Shown here one piece after another: positions 55,518 to 64,000 of a stretch of DNA of 64,000 bases. This DNA is from Bacillus sp. 1780r2a1. Lineage in GTDB: Bacteria > Bacillota > Bacilli > Bacillales > Bacillaceae_H. How positions within the stretch are numbered: position 1 is the first letter of the stretch; every line of letters begins with the position of its first letter. A program made the position numbers and the translations under genes. The notes beneath the pieces were generated by a model. The model had not been told where the DNA came from and did no database searches. It was given only the letters and a program-made list of their open reading frames with translations. Location of the stretch: assembly GCA_024134725.1 (NCBI GenBank), contig CP099863.1, positions 3,531,258 through 3,595,257 of the forward strand. The letters are read 5' to 3'.

Positions 55518-56556
55518 CATTAGCAGCCGCTTCTGCTGCTATTTTTTTCTGTTGGTCTACTTCAAAGATTTTAATGTTGACTTGCTCAATATTTTTTGTC
55601 AGCCAGTATGCTCGAATCAATGATTGCATATGTTCCAGCTCTGTTTTATAGCGCTGATGGCGATACTGCATGATGCACTGATATAAAGGTTCTGGAAAAG
55701 CAAGATAGGAATGCAAAAGTAAACGTTCTTCTTCTCTCAGTGCAAAATGCTTCTCATACGTTGCGAACCACTCATAGCTATCTAAACTCGTTAACGGATA
55801 TGTGCGTAGCGTTCGTAAATAAAATGAGACAAGATCATGGATGGGTGAGGCTTCACGTGCTTGCTCTAAATTAATAAAAAAGCCGTTACCACGTTCATCG
55901 TATAAAAAATGTTTTGCCGACAGCTTTCCATGAATCGTCACAAGTCGTATTTTTTCTTTTTCTTCCATTTCAGTGTTCCATTCATCTAACCGACTAAACC
56001 CAAATTCCATAGCCCGCGTCATTTCATAGTAAACTGTACAAAAATGAAGCTCAAAAGGAGACATATACACCTTTTTCTCACATTCCATTACATACTCTTC
56101 AAGCTCTTTCTGACGATCTTCCCACGTTGTTTTTAATCCATTATAATGCGTTTCAATGTCTTCCTTTTTGACTTCCACTTCTTTTGAAGAAGTACCATGA
56201 AGCTTTGCTAACTCTTGAAATAATTTATGATATCTTATATCTCGTTCGTCGGAAGGGGTATTAGGAAGCCAGGGCATTAAATAATAACCTTTGTTTTGAT
56301 GCGTTATAACAGGCGAACCTTGTCTGGACTGATAGATAGGGACAAATCCCATCCATCCTTTGTGTTGAAGATCTTGAAGCTTTCTAATAAAATCATGGCT
56401 CCTAATTTCAACTTCTTCTACTTCTTTTAAGGCATAGACTCCGCTTTTGGTATAAACTTTTTTGACTTTCCCGTAGTCCTCAATGAAATCAACTTCAAGC
56501 TGATACTGTTTCAGCAGTTCATGATAATTAACAGATCCCTGATGGTTCATGTTCAC
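55501..56556 (-). CDS. ysxE: Spore coat protein YsxE, CotS-family pseudokinase
   Basis: A 351-residue protein of the CotS/aminoglycoside-phosphotransferase fold. The small-lobe lysine segment VYALKEVEE and the hinge YYLMPWLPN are recognisable. The catalytic loop reads HGKLSAKH (209-216), so Lys replaces the catalytic Asp and His the metal-binding Asn. The usual IDFD is INLE (228-231). It is therefore predicted to be catalytically dead and structural. In B. subtilis ysxE lies after spoVID and is a SpoVID-dependent coat component. The C-terminus (AAEAAANAQSTD) is low complexity. Starts 95 bases after spoVID. Confidence 0.88.
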   Translation of the reverse strand: MNMNHQGSVNYHELLKQYQLEVDFIEDYGKVKKVYTKSGVYALKEVEEVEIRSHDFIRKLQDLQHKGWMGFVPIYQSRQGSPVITHQNKGYYLMPWLPNTPSDERDIRYHKLFQELAKLHGTSSKEVEVKKEDIETHYNGLKTTWEDRQKELEEYVMECEKKVYMSPFELHFCTVYYEMTRAMEFGFSRLDEWNTEMEEKEKIRLVTIHGKLSAKHFLYDERGNGFFINLEQAREASPIHDLVSFYLRTLRTYPLTSLDSYEWFATYEKHFALREEERLLLHSYLAFPEPLYQCIMQYRHQRYKTELEHMQSLIRAYWLTKNIEQVNIKIFEVDQQKKIAAEAAANAQSTD

Positions 56557-56602
56557 ACCTCCTTGTCACTTCATATGCCTTGAACATTTATTTATACACA
56601 AA

Positions 56603-56642
56603 GAAAACAGTTAAGACGTAGCAGAAGTCAAAACTGTTTTCT
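56603..56642 (-). terminator. Possible terminator or attenuator between spoVID and ysxE
   Basis: GAAAACAGTTAAGAC (56603-56617) pairs with GTC-AAACTGTTTTC (56628-56642), with two mismatches. The T tract after it on the minus strand is weak, so partial read-through into ysxE is likely. Confidence 0.5.
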
Positions 56643-56651
56643 GTTGCTATT

Positions 56652-57824
56652 TTAGTTAACAGGAATGTTTAGAATACTTCCTTCTTCTAACTCTTGCTCG
56701 TCTTCTAAATCATTTACTCTTAAAAGACTCTGTACATTTGTATCATAGCGTTCGGCAATTGTATCAAGTGAGTCTCCGCTTTGGACAATACACAGCCGCC
56801 ACGTCGCTTGTTTCTCTTCCTCACGAGAAAATAGCTTTGTTAAATACAGCGCATTTTCCGCACGGTTTGAAGCCGATTCTTCTTCTTTTCGAAACTCTAC
56901 TACAATTTCATTTTCTTCCTGTTCTTTTTCCTCATAATGTGCTGTTTCTGTCTCTTCTTCGCTCCAGCTAGACGCATCTTCACGTGCTTGAAACAGCTCA
57001 ATCACATTATCTTCCCGCTCTTCTTGAACTTCTTCTTTTTTCACTTCTACTTCAAATGGTTCATACACATCTTCTTCATATTTGACTAACGTTTCTTTTG
57101 GTTCTTCAGTACGAAAAACAGATGAAAAATAGTTTTGAACTTCAGCTTCTTTTTCAATTTCCTTTACGTCCACTTCTTCCTCGATAGAAGCGTTTCGATA
57201 AGAAACTTCAAGCTCTTCTTCCTGTTTCGCTTCTTCTCCAACGGAAGTGTTACGATAAGAAACTTCAAGCTCTTCCTTTTCTTCCACTTCTTCAACAACA
57301 TTGTTGCGCTGAGAAGCTTCAAGCTCTTCTTCATATTCTACTTCTGGCTCTTCAATCTCTATCCAATCTTCTTCCTCTTCTCTTACGTGGCTTTGCTGTT
57401 CTCCATAAAGACCCGTAATCGATAAATCTGCCATTAGCTGTAGACAATCCGATTCTGGTAACTCATAATCAAATAGATCGATGGACACGTAAACATCTTC
57501 CATATTCTGAATACGATTTTTAGGAATCGTAATGTCAACAGGAAAGGCATGTGATAGCTCAGCTATACCATCTTCTCTAACAAGCACTGATTCAACGTGC
57601 TTTTCGTTTGTATATTCGCGCAAAGAGTGTGCTTCCTCTTCTAACGTTTCATATTCACCTGTTAGCAATAAAGCTCCACGAATGGAGACATATTGATCAT
57701 ATTCTTGGATTGCGACTTGAGGCTCTAAGGAGATTGATAAAAGCTGAGACACTTCCTGTCCCTTTTGAAACCATACTGATTCTTCTACTGAAAAACGCAG
57801 ACCCGATAAATTATCCTGCGACAA
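56652..57824 (-). CDS. spoVID: SpoVID, spore coat encasement LysM protein
   Basis: A 390-residue protein. The N-terminal region (about 1-135; LRFSVEESVWFQKGQEV, YVSIRGALLLTGEY) is the conserved SpoVID domain that drives encasement. The middle (about 145-340) is very rich in Glu and carries three copies of a repeat (EELEVSYRN type). The C-terminal LysM domain (about 342-389; CIVQSGDSLDTIAERY) follows. Shorter than B. subtilis SpoVID (575), the acidic middle being reduced. In B. subtilis it binds SafA and SpoIVA. Followed by ysxE and preceded by hemL on the same strand. Confidence 0.93.
   Translation of the reverse strand: MSQDNLSGLRFSVEESVWFQKGQEVSQLLSISLEPQVAIQEYDQYVSIRGALLLTGEYETLEEEAHSLREYTNEKHVESVLVREDGIAELSHAFPVDITIPKNRIQNMEDVYVSIDLFDYELPESDCLQLMADLSITGLYGEQQSHVREEEEDWIEIEEPEVEYEEELEASQRNNVVEEVEEKEELEVSYRNTSVGEEAKQEEELEVSYRNASIEEEVDVKEIEKEAEVQNYFSSVFRTEEPKETLVKYEEDVYEPFEVEVKKEEVQEEREDNVIELFQAREDASSWSEEETETAHYEEKEQEENEIVVEFRKEEESASNRAENALYLTKLFSREEEKQATWRLCIVQSGDSLDTIAERYDTNVQSLLRVNDLEDEQELEEGSILNIPVN
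57163..57335. repeat. Three tandem repeats in the acidic region of spoVID
   Basis: Units of 57 and 54 bases, each containing CTTCAAGCTCTTC on the plus strand (57206, 57263, 57317). They encode EELEVSYRN-A/T-S, EELEVSYRN and EELEASQRN units on the minus strand. In-frame, moderately diverged, probably from duplication. Confidence 0.8.
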
Positions 57825-57909
57825 ATTGCTCTCCCCCTTCCAACACCTTATAAAATAGCGTTGTCATTAAAGATGTATGAAAGTGAAAAATAAAATATGT
57901 CTTTAAAAG

Positions 57910-57944
57910 CAAAAAAGCTTACGTTTATCACGTAAGCTTTTTTG
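57910..57944 (-). terminator. Terminator of the hem operon
   Basis: CAAAAAAGCTTAC (57910-57922) and GTAAGCTTTTTTG (57932-57944) form a perfect stem just after hemL; symmetrical. Confidence 0.88.
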
Positions 57945-57945
57945 T

Positions 57946-59235
57946 TTATGAACGAAGTTTAGCAAAGGCTTTTTCAGCAGCTTGGATCGTAAATTCAATA
58001 TCTGCATCCGTATGAGAAGTTGATAAAAACATACCTTCAAATTGAGAAGGTGGTAAAAAGACTCCTTCATTTGCCATTTCACGATAGTACTTGCTAAAGT
58101 ATTCAAGATTTGATGTTTTCGCTGTCTCATAATTAATTACTTCTTCGTTTGTGAAGAATAAGCCAATCATTGAACCTGCTCGATTAATTGTGTGAGGCAC
58201 TTCATATTTTTCCGCAGCTGCTTTTAGCCCTTCTTCAAGGCGATCTGCTTTTCTAGAAAATTCATCATACGACTGTGGCGTTAACTGTGTTAGCGTTTCG
58301 TAACCTGCCGTCATTGCAAGTGGGTTTCCAGAAAGGGTACCTGCTTGGTAAATTGGACCACTTGGTGCTACTTGCTCCATAATTTCCGCTTTTCCCCCGT
58401 ACGCACCAACCGGAAGTCCACCACCAATTACTTTTCCTAAACAAGTTAAGTCAGGCGTTACGTTATAGTATCCTTGCGCGCAGTTATATGCCACGCGGAA
58501 TCCTGTCATTACTTCATCAAAAATTAACAGTGAACCATAATCTGATGTAATGTCACGAAGCCCTTCTAAAAAACCAGGTTGAGGTGGTACTACTCCCATA
58601 TTTCCAGCCACCGGCTCAACAATAACACCTGCAATATCTTCACCGAACTGCTCGAACGCATACTTTACACTTTCTAAATCATTATAAGGAACCGTAATCG
58701 TATTTTTAGCAATCCCCTCTGGTACACCAGGGCTGTCTGGTAAACCAAGGGTTGCTACACCAGAACCAGCTTTAATTAATAATGAATCACCGTGCCCATG
58801 GTAACACCCTTCAAATTTTAAAATTTTATTTCGGTTCGTATAACCACGAGCTAAGCGAAGAGCGCTCATTGTCGCTTCCGTTCCAGAGCTTACCATACGA
58901 ACAACTTCAATTGAAGGTACGCGTGAAATTACTACTTTCGCCAATTCATTTTCAATTAAAGTAGGAGCACCAAAGCTTGTTCCAGACTCCGTTACTTTCT
59001 TAATTGCTTCTACTACACGATCATTTGAATGACCATGAATTAACGGTCCCCAAGATAAGACATAATCTACATATTCATTTCCATCAATATCGTAGATTTT
59101 TGCTCCTTTTCCACGTTCCATAAAGATAGGATCCATATCTACAGATTTAAAAGCACGAACTGGGCTATTTACGCCGCCCGGCATTAGTTGCTTTGCTTGA
59201 AGAAAGGCTGCTTTTGATTTTTCATAACTTCTCAT
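57946..59235 (-). CDS. hemL: Glutamate-1-semialdehyde 2,1-aminomutase
   Basis: A 429-residue PLP enzyme that turns glutamate-1-semialdehyde into 5-aminolevulinate. The PLP lysine is K268 ([10 protein letters not shown]), with FDEVMTGFR (239-247) holding the cofactor Asp and HGHGDS (146-151) in the active site. Last gene of hemAXCDBL, 16 bases after hemB; AAAAGGAG precedes the ATG. Confidence 0.97.
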   Translation of the reverse strand: MRSYEKSKAAFLQAKQLMPGGVNSPVRAFKSVDMDPIFMERGKGAKIYDIDGNEYVDYVLSWGPLIHGHSNDRVVEAIKKVTESGTSFGAPTLIENELAKVVISRVPSIEVVRMVSSGTEATMSALRLARGYTNRNKILKFEGCYHGHGDSLLIKAGSGVATLGLPDSPGVPEGIAKNTITVPYNDLESVKYAFEQFGEDIAGVIVEPVAGNMGVVPPQPGFLEGLRDITSDYGSLLIFDEVMTGFRVAYNCAQGYYNVTPDLTCLGKVIGGGLPVGAYGGKAEIMEQVAPSGPIYQAGTLSGNPLAMTAGYETLTQLTPQSYDEFSRKADRLEEGLKAAAEKYEVPHTINRAGSMIGLFFTNEEVINYETAKTSNLEYFSKYYREMANEGVFLPPSQFEGMFLSTSHTDADIEFTIQAAEKAFAKLRS

Positions 59236-59251
59236 CGAACAAACACTCCTT

Positions 59252-60232
59252 TTAGTTATCTTTTAGCCAGCGAACAGCATCTTTTGCATGATACGTAATA
59301 ATTAAATCTGCTCCAGCACGCTTCATACTTGTAAGCTTTTCTAACACAATCTCTTTTTCATTGACCCATCCATTTTGTGCAGCTGCTTTAATCATGGAAT
59401 ATTCCCCGCTAACGTTATAAGCCACGACAGGTAAGTTAAAATTATTTTTCACATCACGCATAATATCTAAGTAAGACAACGCTGGTTTTACAATTAAAAA
59501 GTCTGCGCCTTCCGCTACGTCAGACTCCGCTTCACGAAGAGCTTCCAAGCGATTGGCTGGATCCATTTGATAGGTTTTACGATCTCCAAATTGCGGAGAA
59601 GAGTGCGCTGCATCACGGAAAGGACCGTAGAAAGCTGAAGCATATTTTACAGCATAAGACATAACCGGGATATCTTCAAAACCCGCTTCGTCTAAACCGT
59701 GACGAATAGCCGCTACAAACCCATCCATCATGTTAGAAGGAGCAATGATATCAGCACCTGCTTTTGCTTGACTAACAGCTGTTCTTGCTAGCAAATCAAG
59801 GGTTGGATCATTTAAAACTTTTCCTTCTTCAATAATGCCACAATGCCCATGATCAGTATATTGGCATAAACAAGTGTCTGCAATAACGACTAAGTGAGGG
59901 AACTCTTCTTTAATTTGACGAATTGCTTTTTGAACAATTCCATGGTCATGATAAGCTTGGGAACCAACAGCATCTTTTTCAGCTGGTACGCCAAAAACAA
60001 TAACGGATTGAATACCTAAATCGACAAGCTCCTGCATTTCCCCACTTAATAAATCAAGAGATACTTGCTCTACGCCTGGCATTGATTGAACTGGATTACG
60101 CTTATTTCCCCCTTCAATTACAAAGATTGGATAAATAAAGTCTTCTGGCTTTAAATGCGTTTCGCGAACAAGCGCACGCATGCTATCTGAACGTCTTAAA
60201 CGACGATGACGATTAAATTGTAATAATGTCAT
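59252..60232 (-). CDS. hemB: Delta-aminolevulinic acid dehydratase (porphobilinogen synthase)
   Basis: A 326-residue TIM-barrel enzyme that joins two 5-aminolevulinates. The zinc-type metal site is present as C121, C123 and C131 ([14 protein letters not shown]). Schiff-base lysines are K196 (YAVKYAS) and K249 (IVKP). Start ATG 60232 after AAGGAGG. Between hemD and hemL in the operon. Confidence 0.97.
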   Translation of the reverse strand: MTLLQFNRHRRLRRSDSMRALVRETHLKPEDFIYPIFVIEGGNKRNPVQSMPGVEQVSLDLLSGEMQELVDLGIQSVIVFGVPAEKDAVGSQAYHDHGIVQKAIRQIKEEFPHLVVIADTCLCQYTDHGHCGIIEEGKVLNDPTLDLLARTAVSQAKAGADIIAPSNMMDGFVAAIRHGLDEAGFEDIPVMSYAVKYASAFYGPFRDAAHSSPQFGDRKTYQMDPANRLEALREAESDVAEGADFLIVKPALSYLDIMRDVKNNFNLPVVAYNVSGEYSMIKAAAQNGWVNEKEIVLEKLTSMKRAGADLIITYHAKDAVRWLKDN

Positions 60233-60245
60233 AAGAGAATCCTCC

Positions 60246-61031
60246 TTAATTGTTACCCTTAAAATAATCTACCATTTTCTCTATCATACCATTAATTGTA
60301 TACTCTTCTGGAACGATGTGCTCAATTTCATATTTCGCAGCGGTTTGAGCCGTAATAGGTCCTATACATACAACCACTTTTTCATTTATAACTGATAGCC
60401 AATCTTGCTTTGAATCCATCATATCAACAAAGAAATTAACGGTAGATGAGCTTGTGAACGTAATGATATCCGCTTGCTCCACAGCACGTTGAAGCTCGGT
60501 CATAGATGCTTTATTTTGAACCGTCTCATACATCACAAGGTCCGTCACCCTATAACCTTTCTCATCAAGACCTCGTAAAAGAATAGGGCGCGCTAAGTTC
60601 CCTCTAACAACAAGTATTTTCTCATGAGGATTGGCCTCTTTCACCAATGCTTCTAGCAACGATTCTGCTACGTATTCTTCAGGAGTTACGTCTGGTTCTA
60701 CTCCACGTTTTTTGAGAGCTTCACCTGTTTTTTTTCCAACAACAGCAACCTTGCATGATTTTGCTAAGCTACTGTGTATGTTTAATAGATTGAGCCACTG
60801 ATAGAAAAAGTCGACTCCATTTTGACTTGTAAAGATAATCCACTGATATGTATGAAGCTGTTCAAGTACTCTCTGTATACCCTCACGATTAACTGCTGGT
60901 ACAAAAGATAAAACAGGCACCGTTAAAGGAATACCACCTAGATTTTGTATTGCAGCAGTGAAACTTTTCGCTTGCTCCGCTTGGCGCGTAATCAACACTC
61001 GTTTTAAAAAAAGAGGAGCCTGTTGACTCAT
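60246..61031 (-). CDS. hemD: Uroporphyrinogen-III synthase
   Basis: A 261-residue two-domain enzyme that closes hydroxymethylbilane with inversion of ring D. Sequence conservation in this family is low; visible segments are [35 protein letters not shown] and [11 protein letters not shown] near the inter-domain cleft. Its ATG overlaps the hemC stop codon by one base (TAATG), so translation is coupled. Confidence 0.93.
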   Translation of the reverse strand: MSQQAPLFLKRVLITRQAEQAKSFTAAIQNLGGIPLTVPVLSFVPAVNREGIQRVLEQLHTYQWIIFTSQNGVDFFYQWLNLLNIHSSLAKSCKVAVVGKKTGEALKKRGVEPDVTPEEYVAESLLEALVKEANPHEKILVVRGNLARPILLRGLDEKGYRVTDLVMYETVQNKASMTELQRAVEQADIITFTSSSTVNFFVDMMDSKQDWLSVINEKVVVCIGPITAQTAAKYEIEHIVPEEYTINGMIEKMVDYFKGNN

Positions 61032-61963
61032 TAACTGTCCAGCTCCTCTTTTACACGTTCAATTAATTCTTTAGCTCCATTGGCAGTTAAACGACGTGCA
61101 GCTTCCTCTCCAATTTCTACAGGATCCGTACCAGCAAGCGTTTCTTGATAAATTTGTTGGCCATCTGGAGAAGCAACAAGCGCTGTTAATTGTACACGCT
61201 TATTCTCTACTACGTGAGCATAGCCTGCAATCGGAACTTGGCAGCCGCCCTCCATGCGTTTTAAAAACACGCGCTCGGCTTGCACTGCTAAGCTTGTTTC
61301 CTCATCATTTAACATATGTAGAAGTTCAAGTAACTCCTTGTCATCTGAACGACACTCAATCGCTAAAGCCCCTTGACCAACCGCTGGGACACTTAAGCTA
61401 GGATTTAAATACTGCGTCACAGTATTTTTAGACCAACCCATTCGTGATAGACCAGCTGCAGCTAGAATTATTGCGTCATATTCTTCTGTTTGTAATTTGT
61501 TTAAACGTGTATCGATATTCCCTCGAATCCATTTAATTTCAATGTCTGAGCGCTTTGCAAGAAGCTGTGCACCACGTCGTAAGCTACTTGTTCCAATAAC
61601 AGCTCCACTTGGTAGCTCTTCAAACGTTTGTCCTGTCTTTGAAATCAGCACGTCCCGGTGATCTTCACGCAGCGGAATGCAACCAATTGTTAACCCTTCA
61701 GGTAAAACAGCAGGCATATCCTTCATGCTGTGAACGGCCATATCAATTTCTTTTGACAGCATTGCTTGTTCAATTTCTTTCACAAATAAGCCTTTTCCGC
61801 CTACCTTAGAAAGCGTTACATCTAGAATTTTATCTCCTTTTGTGACAATTTCTTTAATCTCAAACTCAAAAGGAAGACCTTGTTGTTTCAGCTGTTCGAT
61901 AACCCACTTTGTCTGTGTTAATGCTAGTTTGCTTCGGCGCGAACCGACAATAATTTTCCGCAT
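61031..61963 (-). CDS. hemC: Hydroxymethylbilane synthase (porphobilinogen deaminase)
   Basis: A 310-residue enzyme that polymerises four porphobilinogens on a dipyrromethane cofactor attached to C241 ([11 protein letters not shown]). The catalytic Asp lies in HSMKDMP (78-84), and the substrate-binding arginines in GSRRSKLA and [10 protein letters not shown] are present. GGAGG precedes the ATG. Operon position between hemX and hemD. Confidence 0.97.
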   Translation of the reverse strand: MRKIIVGSRRSKLALTQTKWVIEQLKQQGLPFEFEIKEIVTKGDKILDVTLSKVGGKGLFVKEIEQAMLSKEIDMAVHSMKDMPAVLPEGLTIGCIPLREDHRDVLISKTGQTFEELPSGAVIGTSSLRRGAQLLAKRSDIEIKWIRGNIDTRLNKLQTEEYDAIILAAAGLSRMGWSKNTVTQYLNPSLSVPAVGQGALAIECRSDDKELLELLHMLNDEETSLAVQAERVFLKRMEGGCQVPIAGYAHVVENKRVQLTALVASPDGQQIYQETLAGTDPVEIGEEAARRLTANGAKELIERVKEELDS

Positions 61964-61978
61964 GTTGTCCTCCTAGTT

Positions 61979-62812
61979 TTACGACTCCCAAAAATGAAAG
62001 TTTGACAAACTTCCAAATAAGAAAAAATTAATCAATAAAATTAAAAATAATGCGATGTTCCAAATAGCAATTGCCCGACCTTGAATCCCTCTTCTCAAAC
62101 GCACATACAAGTAAGCGCTGTATGCAAGGAGCATAAAAAACGAACCTAATACTTTTGTATCGTACCAATGAAAGTTGACTACTTTAATATACGCCCATAT
62201 TAACCCAAGCATCAAGGACAACAGCAATAGAGGTACACCAATTAAGATAAGTACGTAAGACAGATAATCCAACTTCGTTAAATCCTCAATGCGCATCAGT
62301 CGCTTGTTCCACTTTTTCTTTTTCAACAAATCGTACTGTACAAGATACAAAGCTGAAAAAACAAACGAAATAGAAAAAGCGCCATAAGATAAAATAGCCA
62401 TGGTGATATGAAAAATTAACAGCTCTGATACCAATCGCTCTGCTTCAACTGACGTTTGTGTCTCCATTGGCGCAAACGTATGAATGGCCATAATCAAAAA
62501 GCCGATCGCATTCGTAAAGAACACGACAAAATCAACTCGAAATAAACGGTTGATGACTAATGATAACGTGATGAGCACCCAGGCATAAAAATACAGTCCT
62601 TCTGAAATAGTCAAGATTGGAACTCTACCTGTTTCCCACATTCGTAAAAATAAAAAGATTGTTTGTAAAAACCAAACAATAGAAAGTAACCAGAAGGCTA
62701 CTTTATTCGCCTTCCGGTTATGCTGTACAAAGTCAATAAAATAAAGTAAAACACTGACCGCGTATAAAATCACAATTAACTCATAAATTCTGGTCAACGA
62801 GATATCAACCAT
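61979..62812 (-). CDS. hemX: HemX, CcsA-like membrane protein controlling HemA
   Basis: A 277-residue protein with eight hydrophobic segments over its length, belonging to the cytochrome c assembly (CcsA/ResC) fold. In B. subtilis HemX lowers the level of HemA. The segments AILSYGAFSISFVFSALYLVQYDLL (split around residue 140) and FHWYDTKVLGSFFMLLAYSAYL carry the family's core helices. Lies between hemA and hemC, 13-15 bases from each. Confidence 0.94.
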   Translation of the reverse strand: MVDISLTRIYELIVILYAVSVLLYFIDFVQHNRKANKVAFWLLSIVWFLQTIFLFLRMWETGRVPILTISEGLYFYAWVLITLSLVINRLFRVDFVVFFTNAIGFLIMAIHTFAPMETQTSVEAERLVSELLIFHITMAILSYGAFSISFVFSALYLVQYDLLKKKKWNKRLMRIEDLTKLDYLSYVLILIGVPLLLLSLMLGLIWAYIKVVNFHWYDTKVLGSFFMLLAYSAYLYVRLRRGIQGRAIAIWNIALFLILLINFFLFGSLSNFHFWES

Positions 62813-62825
62813 ATCAAAGCCTCAC

Positions 62826-64000
62826 TTACGACTGGTAAGCTACTTGTTGAGGAGTTGCGGGTAGCTCATGATGAGATTCTTTTTGCTTTTGAGCTTCCAC
62901 TTCTTGTTCAATATTAAAAATCTTCATGAACAATTCTAACGACTCTTCAGCATGCTGCTCTCCAGCCAGTTCTTTTGCATGTAAAATCGGATCTCGCAGC
63001 AGTTGATTTATGATACTTTTCGTATGTTTGTTCAGCACTTTTCGTTCACGCTCCGACAAATTCGGAAGCTTACGATTAATGCTTGCCATCGTATCAGCCT
63101 GAATGGTTAATGCTTTCTCTCGAAGAGCTGAGATAACAGGCACAACCCCAAGGCGGCCTATCCACATTTTAAAATCAACAATTTCAGCTTCAATCATTAA
63201 CTCAATCGTTTCAGCAGCTTTTCTGCGTTCTTGTAAATTTGCATCCACAATTCCTTGTAAGTCATCAATATCATATAAAAAGACGCTATCAAGCTCTTCA
63301 AGTGCAGGGTCCAAATCCCGTGGAACTGCGATATCAACCATAAAGAGAGGTCGTCCTTTTCGCATACGCTCCACTTGCTTCATCATATCTTTTGATACAA
63401 CAAACGTATTTGCTCCCGTAGAGCTAATTAAAATATCAGCCTCAATGAGCGCACATTGAAGTTCACTTAGCTGCTTCGCTTGACCAGAAAAGCGCTTAGC
63501 AAGTTCTTCTGCTTTTTCAAATGTACGATTAACAACTGTTACTTGTTGAGCACCACTGCCGTATAGGTTTTGTAAAGCAAGCTCGCCCATTTTACCTGCA
63601 CCTAGAATAAGTACATGCTTTGATGATAGATCACCAAAGATTTTTTTTGCTAGCTCAACTGCAGCGTAGCTCACTGACACAGCATTGGCTCCAATCTCTG
63701 TCTCACTATGAGCACGCTTAGCCAATGTAATAGCTTGCTTAAATAGTTGATTGAATACCGTTCCGATTGTTTGATTTTGCTGGGCAAGTAAAAAGCTTGA
63801 ACGTACCTGTCCAAGAATCTGTGTTTCACCAACAACCATTGAATCTAACCCACAGCTTACTCGATACAAATGCTCAATAGCACCATCATTTTCAGCAATT
63901 GTTAAAAAAGGTGAAAACTCGTCTTTATCTAGCTCAAACCACTCTGCCAAAAAGGCTTTTACATAATAACGCCCTGTGTGTAATTGATCCACTACTGCAT
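62826..64000 (-). CDS. hemA: Glutamyl-tRNA reductase, N-terminus beyond the window
   Basis: The visible 391 codons are the body of HemA, which reduces glutamyl-tRNA to glutamate-1-semialdehyde. The frame continues past 64000 (codons for Ala-Val precede VDQLHTG), so the GTG at 63992 is internal. By comparison with B. subtilis about 57 residues, including the catalytic Cys of the STCNR segment, are missing. Seen are [20 protein letters not shown], the NADPH-binding [13 protein letters not shown], and the C-terminal dimerisation helix. First gene of hemAXCDBL; its promoter is outside the window. Confidence 0.96.
   Translation of the reverse strand, partial: AVVDQLHTGRYYVKAFLAEWFELDKDEFSPFLTIAENDGAIEHLYRVSCGLDSMVVGETQILGQVRSSFLLAQQNQTIGTVFNQLFKQAITLAKRAHSETEIGANAVSVSYAAVELAKKIFGDLSSKHVLILGAGKMGELALQNLYGSGAQQVTVVNRTFEKAEELAKRFSGQAKQLSELQCALIEADILISSTGANTFVVSKDMMKQVERMRKGRPLFMVDIAVPRDLDPALEELDSVFLYDIDDLQGIVDANLQERRKAAETIELMIEAEIVDFKMWIGRLGVVPVISALREKALTIQADTMASINRKLPNLSERERKVLNKHTKSIINQLLRDPILHAKELAGEQHAEESLELFMKIFNIEQEVEAQKQKESHHELPATPQQVAYQS

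Noticed and set aside
63990-63992. GTG as the start of a short HemA
   Set aside because: Upstream codons to the edge continue the HemA sequence (Ala-Val before VDQLHTG); the true start is outside the window.

Overview
This window is a stretch of core chromosome from a low-GC, endospore-forming Bacillaceae. The gene order closely follows the Bacillus subtilis segment from rarA/tcdA to hemA. Sporulation genes are scattered throughout (spoVB, bofC, safA, spo0B, spoIVFA/FB, spoIIB, spoVID). The extra genes relative to B. subtilis, including an RNase E/G homologue beside rplU and a pilin gene beside comC, would fit a Priestia (Bacillus) megaterium-like genome. That species assignment is inference; family-level placement is secure. 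About 50 of the genes lie on the minus strand. The plus-strand genes are the rarA tail, lytH, spoVB, yrzE, nifS-niaR and one small membrane gene. Both window edges cut a gene: rarA at the left, hemA at the right.

Layout. 0.5-6.5 kb: tcdA, 6S RNA, the T-box-controlled hisS-aspS operon, a 58-residue yrzK-like gene and a LytH-type amidase. 6.5-13.3 kb: dtd-relA (stringent response), then apt-recJ-cation transporter. 13.3-23.4 kb: secDF, comN, spoVB, yrbG, yrzE, then the ruvA-ruvB-yrzS-queA-tgt-yajC cluster (Holliday junctions, queuosine tRNA modification, Sec accessory). 23.6-27.6 kb: a spore block of bofC, a CoxA-like lipoprotein, a CotS-family kinase and safA. 27.7-33.1 kb: NAD synthesis, with nadBCA divergent from nifS-niaR. 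33.1-36.4 kb: pheA-pheB-obgE-spo0B. 36.5-37.6 kb: rpmA-prp-rplU with an L21-type leader. 37.7-47.7 kb: rng, spoIVFB-spoIVFA, minD-minC-mreD-mreC-mreB, radC, maf, spoIIB (cell shape, division-site choice, engulfment). 47.8-50.6 kb: comC plus a pilin-like gene between two AT-rich gaps, and a DUF420 gene. 50.7-55.1 kb: folC and T-box-controlled valS. 55.3-64 kb: ysxE-spoVID and the heme operon hemAXCDBL.

Several genes work together visibly. Prp cleaves the N-terminal extension of the neighbouring L27. NiaR probably acts on the divergent nad promoters. The SpoIVB/BofC/SpoIVFA/SpoIVFB checkpoint is represented by three of its members. SafA and SpoVID, known partners in coat assembly, each sit beside a CotS/aminoglycoside-phosphotransferase-fold gene. 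hemAXCDBL covers glutamyl-tRNA to uroporphyrinogen III.

No prophage, insertion sequence, CRISPR array, restriction or toxin-antitoxin system, tRNA or rRNA gene was seen. I do not see a convincing undescribed multi-gene system. The most unusual points are the paired LysM-protein/CotS-kinase modules (one kinase intact, one with its catalytic residues replaced), 6S RNA abutting aspS with no terminator, the comC-linked pilin, and a few small uncharacterised genes.
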